Below are positions 5,912 to 9,703 of a stretch of DNA of 9,703 bases, piece by piece. The DNA lies in contig JAJYNB010000309.1 of the NCBI GenBank assembly GCA_021786555.1, positions 1-9,703 of the forward strand. The letters are read 5' to 3'. Every line of letters begins with the position of its first letter. Positions within the stretch are counted from its first letter, which is position 1. A program made the position numbers and the translations under genes. The DNA is from Bacillota bacterium (GTDB lineage: Bacteria; Bacillota; Desulfitobacteriia; Desulfitobacteriales; JAJXUE01). Below the pieces are notes generated by a model, which saw only the letters and a list, made by a program, of their open reading frames with translations, was not told the DNA's origin and did not search any database.

Positions 5912-7378
5912 ATGGATCTGACTCAGTTGACAGCCCATGAGCTAAGTGATTTGCTGGCCAGCAGGGAGGCCGGCGCGGTTGAGCTGGTTAAAGCCTTTTT
6001 CGCCCGGATTGACCAGGTGGAGGAGGATGTAAAGGCTTTTAATATTTTCACCAGGGACAGGGCCTTAGAGCAGGCATCCAAGGTGGACGACAAGCTGGCG
6101 CGCGGGGAGGAGCTCGGGCCGCTTGAGGGGATTCCCATGGCCTTCAAAGACAATATGTGCACCAAGGGCGTACCCACAACCTGTTCCTCCAAGATCCTCA
6201 AATCCTTCGTGCCCCCATACAGCGCCACGGTGGTGGAACAGCTGGCCCAGGCCGGTTCCATCATGCTGGGCAAGCTGAACATGGACGAATTTGCCATGGG
6301 TTCTTCCACCGAAAACTCGGCCTTTGCGAAGACCTGCAATCCCTGGGACCTGGAAAGGGTGCCTGGAGGCTCTTCCGGCGGTGCGGTAGCCTCAGTCTCT
6401 GCGGATGAGGTTGCTTTCGCCCTGGGTTCAGATACCGGGGGCTCGATCCGCCAGCCGGCGGCTTTCTGCGGCGTGGTGGGGCTTAAGCCCACTTACGGTT
6501 ACGTTTCACGCTTTGGGCTGATCGCCTTTGCCTCTTCCCTGGACCAGATCGGGCCTTTAACCAAGGACGTGACGGATTGTGCCCTGGTAATGAATGCGAT
6601 AGCCGGGCATGACCCCAAAGATTCTACTTCGGCGCCGGTTGACAAGCCGGATTTCACCAAGTCCTTAATTAATGATGTTAAAGGGCTGCGGATCGGCATA
6701 CCGCGGGAATACTTCGGCGCCGGCATTGACCCGGAAGTAGACAAGGTAATCCGGCAAGCCATTACCAAGCTCGAAGAGCTTGGCGCAGTGGTGGAAGAGT
6801 GCTCTATGCCCCACACCGAGTACGCTATGCCCACCTATTACCTGATTGCCCCGGCAGAGTGCAGCTCCAACCTGGCCCGCTATGACGGGGTGAGCTACGG
6901 TTACCGGGCACCCGAGTCAGGGGACATTGTCAGCATGTTCAAAAAGAGCCGGGCGGAAGGTTTCGGGCCGGAAGTCAAGCGGCGGATCATGCTGGGCACC
7001 TACGCCCTGAGTTCCGGTTATTATGACGCCTATTACCTGAAGGCGCTCAAGGTCCGAACCCTGATTAAACAGGATTTTGACCAGGCCTTCGAGAAATTTG
7101 ATATCCTGCTCTCTCCCACTGCCCCCACTCCGGCCTTTAAATTCGGCGAGAAATCGGCAAATCCCCTGGCCATGTACCTTTCGGATATCTGCACGGTGCC
7201 GGTGAATTTGGCGGGCATTCCTGCGATTTCCATTCCCTGCGGCTTTGCGGGCGGGCTGCCCGTGGGACTGCACCTGATGGGCAAGGCCTTTGATGAAGGA
7301 ACTTTGCTCCGGGTTTCGTACACCTTTGAACAAAACACGGAATTCCACAAGGTTAAACCCAGCTTGGGGGTGAAGTAG
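5912..7378 (+). CDS. gatA: Asp/Glu-tRNA amidotransferase subunit A (amidase)
   Basis: GatA hydrolyses glutamine and supplies the ammonia that GatB uses to convert Glu-tRNA(Gln) to Gln-tRNA(Gln), or Asp-tRNA(Asn) to Asn-tRNA(Asn). The 488 residues include the full amidase-signature domain. The catalytic Ser-cisSer-Lys triad is visible as K79 in MAFKDN, S154 in PGGSSGG and S178 in SDTGGSIRQP, the same numbering as the Staphylococcus aureus enzyme. NMDEFAMGSSTENSAF and FASSLDQIGPL are also typical. Translation starts at the ATG at 5912, 12 bases after gatC, using the AGGAGG that overlaps the gatC stop. Its stop codon abuts the gatB start with no intervening base. A complete operon implies that glutaminyl- and/or asparaginyl-tRNA is made indirectly in this organism. 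Confidence 0.99.
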   Translation: MDLTQLTAHELSDLLASREAGAVELVKAFFARIDQVEEDVKAFNIFTRDRALEQASKVDDKLARGEELGPLEGIPMAFKDNMCTKGVPTTCSSKILKSFVPPYSATVVEQLAQAGSIMLGKLNMDEFAMGSSTENSAFAKTCNPWDLERVPGGSSGGAVASVSADEVAFALGSDTGGSIRQPAAFCGVVGLKPTYGYVSRFGLIAFASSLDQIGPLTKDVTDCALVMNAIAGHDPKDSTSAPVDKPDFTKSLINDVKGLRIGIPREYFGAGIDPEVDKVIRQAITKLEELGAVVEECSMPHTEYAMPTYYLIAPAECSSNLARYDGVSYGYRAPESGDIVSMFKKSRAEGFGPEVKRRIMLGTYALSSGYYDAYYLKALKVRTLIKQDFDQAFEKFDILLSPTAPTPAFKFGEKSANPLAMYLSDICTVPVNLAGIPAISIPCGFAGGLPVGLHLMGKAFDEGTLLRVSYTFEQNTEFHKVKPSLGVK

Positions 7379-8827
7379 ATGTTGGAGGATTTCGAAATTG
7401 TGGCCGGTGTGGAAGTCCATGCCGAGCTGGCCACCAAAACAAAGATTTTTTGCGGCTGCACCACTGAGTTTGGCGGCGAACAAAACACCCATGTCTGCCC
7501 TGTATGTCTCGGGCTTCCCGGGGTACTGCCCGTGCTCAACCGACAGGTGGTGGAATACGCCATCAAGACCGGGCTGGCTTTGAACTCAGAGATAGCCGAG
7601 TTCAGCAAGTTTGACCGCAAGAACTATTACTATCCTGACCTGCCAAAGAATTTCCAGACATCCCAATATGACCTGCCGATTTGCCTTGGGGGTCATGTGG
7701 AAATAGAAGTGGATGGAGTGAAAAAGCGCATTGGCATTACCCGGGTCCATATGGAAGAGGATGCGGGCAAACTGGTGCACAGCGGGGCAACCATTTCCAC
7801 TTCTGATGTGTCTTTCGTGGACTACAACCGTACAGGCGTACCTCTCCTGGAAATAGTATCAGAGCCGGATTTGCGCTCGGTGGACGAGACCGTCGCCTAC
7901 CTGGAAAAGCTGGTGCAAACCCTTGATTATATTGAAGTCTCGGACTGCCGCATGGAACAGGGTTCGGTGCGCTTTGACATCAACGTCTCCCTAAGACCCA
8001 AGGGCAGCGACAAATTGGGCATCCGCACGGAGACCAAGAATCTGAACTCCTTTGGCTCGGTCCGCCGCTGCATGGAGTATGAAATTGAACGCCAGGCGGA
8101 AGTCCTGAGCGAAGGAGGCCAGGTGATTCAGGAGACCAGGACCTGGGACGAAGGCAGGGGGATTACACTTTCCCTCCGTTCAAAGGAAGAAGCCCATGAC
8201 TACCGCTACTTCCCGGAGCCCGATTTGGTGCCTATGGTTATTGAGCGGGAATGGGTTGAACGGGTGAGGGAGAGGCTGCCCGAACTGCCTGACTCCAGAC
8301 GGGAAAGGCTTTTGGAACTGGGACTTTCTGCTTATGATGCGGGCGTGATTACCAGTTCCAAGGCCCTCGCCGAGTTTTTTGACGCGGCACTGGACAAATT
8401 TAAAGACCCGAAGACCCTGGCTAACTGGGTAATGGGGGATTTCCTGGGCCTGCTCAAGGCCAAAGGAATTCCAGTCCAGTCTTCACCTGTCAAACCAGAG
8501 GGGCTGGCAGAGCTTCTTAACCTTGTGGAAAACGGAACCATAAGCGGTAAGATCGGCAAGAGCGTGATCGGGGAAATGTTTGAGAGTGGTAAGGGAGCAG
8601 CCGAGATAGTAAAGGAAAAGGGCCTGGTGCAAATCAGCGATACAGGCGCCCTCTCAGGTATCATTGACAAGGTTGTAAACTCCAATCCCCAGTCAGTAAC
8701 TGACTTCAAGGCCGGCAAAGAGAGGGCCATCGGCTTCCTGGTAGGACAGGTGATGAAAGAAACCAAGGGCCAGGCTAATCCGGGGTTGGTTAATAAACTT
8801 TTAAAGGAAAAACTAGAAACCATGTAG
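7379..8827 (+). CDS. gatB: Asp/Glu-tRNA amidotransferase subunit B
   Basis: GatB binds the mischarged tRNA and activates its Glu or Asp side chain with ATP before amidation. The 482-residue protein is of usual length. The N-terminal cradle domain begins with VAGVEVHAEL (8-17). The zinc-type cysteines C25, C27, C40 and C43 lie in FCGC and CPVC. YYPDLPKNFQTSQYD, HMEEDAGKL, DYNRTGVPLLEI and MEQGSVRFDINVSLRP are family hallmarks for metal and nucleotide binding. The C-terminal part (roughly 335-482) is the helical and YqeY-like tail that contacts the tRNA elbow. The ATG directly follows the gatA stop, and its ribosome site GGGGGTGA (7366-7373) lies inside gatA, so the two are translationally coupled. 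An intrinsic terminator follows. Confidence 0.99.
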   Translation: MLEDFEIVAGVEVHAELATKTKIFCGCTTEFGGEQNTHVCPVCLGLPGVLPVLNRQVVEYAIKTGLALNSEIAEFSKFDRKNYYYPDLPKNFQTSQYDLPICLGGHVEIEVDGVKKRIGITRVHMEEDAGKLVHSGATISTSDVSFVDYNRTGVPLLEIVSEPDLRSVDETVAYLEKLVQTLDYIEVSDCRMEQGSVRFDINVSLRPKGSDKLGIRTETKNLNSFGSVRRCMEYEIERQAEVLSEGGQVIQETRTWDEGRGITLSLRSKEEAHDYRYFPEPDLVPMVIEREWVERVRERLPELPDSRRERLLELGLSAYDAGVITSSKALAEFFDAALDKFKDPKTLANWVMGDFLGLLKAKGIPVQSSPVKPEGLAELLNLVENGTISGKIGKSVIGEMFESGKGAAEIVKEKGLVQISDTGALSGIIDKVVNSNPQSVTDFKAGKERAIGFLVGQVMKETKGQANPGLVNKLLKEKLETM

Positions 8828-8835
8828 GCTGAGCG

Positions 8836-8874
8836 GCCCGGGGGACCTAACGGTTTCCAGGGCTTTTTCTTTTT
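8836..8874 (+). terminator. Intrinsic terminator of the gatCAB operon
   Basis: GCCC (8836-8839) pairs with GGGC (8860-8863). After one G/A mismatch, GGGGA (8841-8845) pairs with TTTCC (8854-8858), including two G-U pairs, around an 8-base loop. TTTTTCTTTTT (8864-8874) follows at once. It begins 8 bases after the gatB stop. A competing longer fold pairs GAAACC (8816-8821) with GGTTTC (8852-8857), but the hairpin described abuts the T-run and is preferred. Confidence 0.7.
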
Positions 8875-8957
8875 CACACCTTGTTTGCGTAAATGTCCCG
8901 TCCCCGGAGGCAAAGGCGTAGGATGTCTTGTTATAAGCCAAACTTAAGGGGTAACGC

Positions 8958-8989
8958 AGTATACTGTATATATGCCAAGTATACAGTAT
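8958..8989 (+). promoter_or_regulatory. Inverted repeat with AGTATAC boxes upstream of the homocitrate synthase gene
   Basis: ATACTGTATA (8961-8970) and TATACAGTAT (8980-8989) are perfect 10-bp inverted repeats around a 9-bp spacer. The same stretch holds the palindrome AGTATACT (8958-8965) and AGTATACA (8978-8985), 20 bp apart. These share the GTATACT/AGTATAC half-sites of the cyd operators but are 12 bp apart rather than 5. It ends 107 bases before the start codon, so it is a likely regulator-binding site. I found no convincing promoter hexamers nor a -24/-12 sigma-54 element between it and the gene. Confidence 0.55.
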
Positions 8990-9096
8990 TTCCCTATGTG
9001 GCCGCTTTCCGGTCTGACCATTTTGTGATAGTATAAAGTTCAATTCTTCTCTTCAAAATTTCACTTTTGCATAAGTTTAGTAAGGAGGTAGAAATA

Positions 9097-9703
9097 ATGT
9101 CCAAAAGCCTCGTTATTGTTGATACCACCCTGCGGGATGGGGAGCAGACAGCAGGGGTTGTGTTTGCAAATAAGGAAAAAGTCCGGATTGCCAAGCTCTT
9201 GGATGAGGTTGGGGTAGGTCAGATTGAAGCTGGCATCCCTGTTATGGGCGGGGATGAAAAAGAATCCATTAAAGCCATCGTTAAGCTGGGCCTTAAGGCC
9301 AGTATCATGGCCTGGAACCGGGCGGTTATTTCCGATATTCAGACTTCCATAGACTGCGGTGTCGATGCTGTGGCAATTTCGATTTCCACTTCCGATATCC
9401 ACATCAAACATAAGCTGCAGACCACCCGGGAAGATGTGCTGCAGCGCATGGTTAAGGCAACGGAATACGCCAAAACGCAGGGAATGTACATTTCGGTAAA
9501 TGCGGAGGATGCTTCCCGCTCAGACATGGACTACCTGGTCCAATTTGCTACGGAAGCCAAAAATGCCGGAGCCAACCGGATACGCTACTGCGATACAGTA
9601 GGAATTCTTGAGCCTTTTAGTACCTACGAGCGCATCAAAGTCCTGATTGAACGGGTCGGGATTGATGTGGAAATGCACACCCATAATGATTTCGGCATGG
9701 CTA
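9097..9703 (+). CDS. nifV: Homocitrate synthase, NifV type (3' end outside window)
   Basis: The first 202 codons are present. The enzyme family condenses acetyl-CoA with 2-oxoglutarate to homocitrate, the organic ligand of the nitrogenase FeMo-cofactor. The TIM-barrel start DTTLRDGEQTAGVVF (residues 9-23) carries the R-D metal and keto-acid contacts. QIEAGIPVMGGDE, MAWNR, ISISTSD and NAEDASRSDM follow in the order seen in NifV. IRYCDTVGILEPFSTY precedes the metal-binding HTHNDFG, where the family has its H-x-H pair. AAGGAGG (9082-9088) lies 8 bases before the ATG at 9097. The related isopropylmalate, citramalate and methanogen AksA synthases share the barrel; the GIPVMG and EDASR segments favour NifV. 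No other nif gene is visible, so a role in nitrogen fixation is inferred. It is separated from gatB by a terminator and its own upstream region. Confidence 0.86.
   Translation, partial: MSKSLVIVDTTLRDGEQTAGVVFANKEKVRIAKLLDEVGVGQIEAGIPVMGGDEKESIKAIVKLGLKASIMAWNRAVISDIQTSIDCGVDAVAISISTSDIHIKHKLQTTREDVLQRMVKATEYAKTQGMYISVNAEDASRSDMDYLVQFATEAKNAGANRIRYCDTVGILEPFSTYERIKVLIERVGIDVEMHTHNDFGMA

Noticed and set aside
120..8827. A novel defence or biosynthetic system hidden among the genes
   Set aside because: Every substantial ORF belongs to a well-known family in a normal form. The unexplained content is confined to intergenic regulatory and repeat sequences.
8898..8905. CCGTCCCC after gatB as a remnant of the ligA-gatC repeat
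   Set aside because: Only eight bases match and neither TGAGTCA end is present, so chance is likely.
9046..9076. Sigma-54 (-24/-12) promoter before nifV
   Set aside because: TTTTGC is present, but there is no GG at the required distance upstream, so the essential -24 element is missing.

Overview
The window reads as chromosomal DNA of a Gram-positive, probably strictly anaerobic clostridium-type bacterium (Firmicutes; something near Desulfotomaculum/Pelotomaculum is my guess). The grounds are strong purine-rich Shine-Dalgarno sites, GTG/TTG-type starts, the indirect tRNA amidation operon gatCAB next to ligA, a short-loop cytochrome bd oxidase, and a NifV-type homocitrate synthase. All convincing genes lie on the + strand. 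I found no supportable tRNA, rRNA, CRISPR array or transposase gene.

Region 1 (1-3048) is a respiratory/oxygen-defence module. An Rrf2-family regulator (120-524) with three cysteines and a histidine placed much like the Fe-S ligands of IscR is followed by cydA and cydB, which overlap and encode a bd-type quinol oxidase. A near-consensus sigma-A promoter precedes the regulator. Three copies of a 24-bp partly palindromic element (81-104, 540-563, 647-670) lie in front of the regulator and in front of cydA. They keep the ACT-N5-AGT core spacing of IscR-type operators. The simplest reading is a regulator that controls itself and cydAB in response to Fe-S/redox/O2 or NO status.

Region 2 (3049-3366) is a 318-base gap. 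It holds a hairpin after cydB, a GC-rich stretch with nested inverted repeats that might be a structured RNA, and a strong Shine-Dalgarno followed by a doubtful 49-codon ORF running into ligA. Region 3 (3367-5358) is ligA, the NAD-dependent DNA ligase. Region 4 (5359-5614) carries two nearly identical 33-bp palindromic repeats with a decayed copy between them, then a probable promoter for gatCAB.

Region 5 (5615-8827) is the tight gatC-gatA-gatB operon for tRNA-dependent Gln/Asn formation, closed by an intrinsic terminator. Region 6 (8875-9703) has an intergenic 10-bp inverted repeat whose AGTATAC boxes resemble the half-sites of the cyd operators, then the first 202 codons of a NifV-like homocitrate synthase cut by the window end.

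The enzymes are ordinary. The most interesting content is regulatory: the Rrf2/cyd operator set and the related-looking boxes upstream of nifV.
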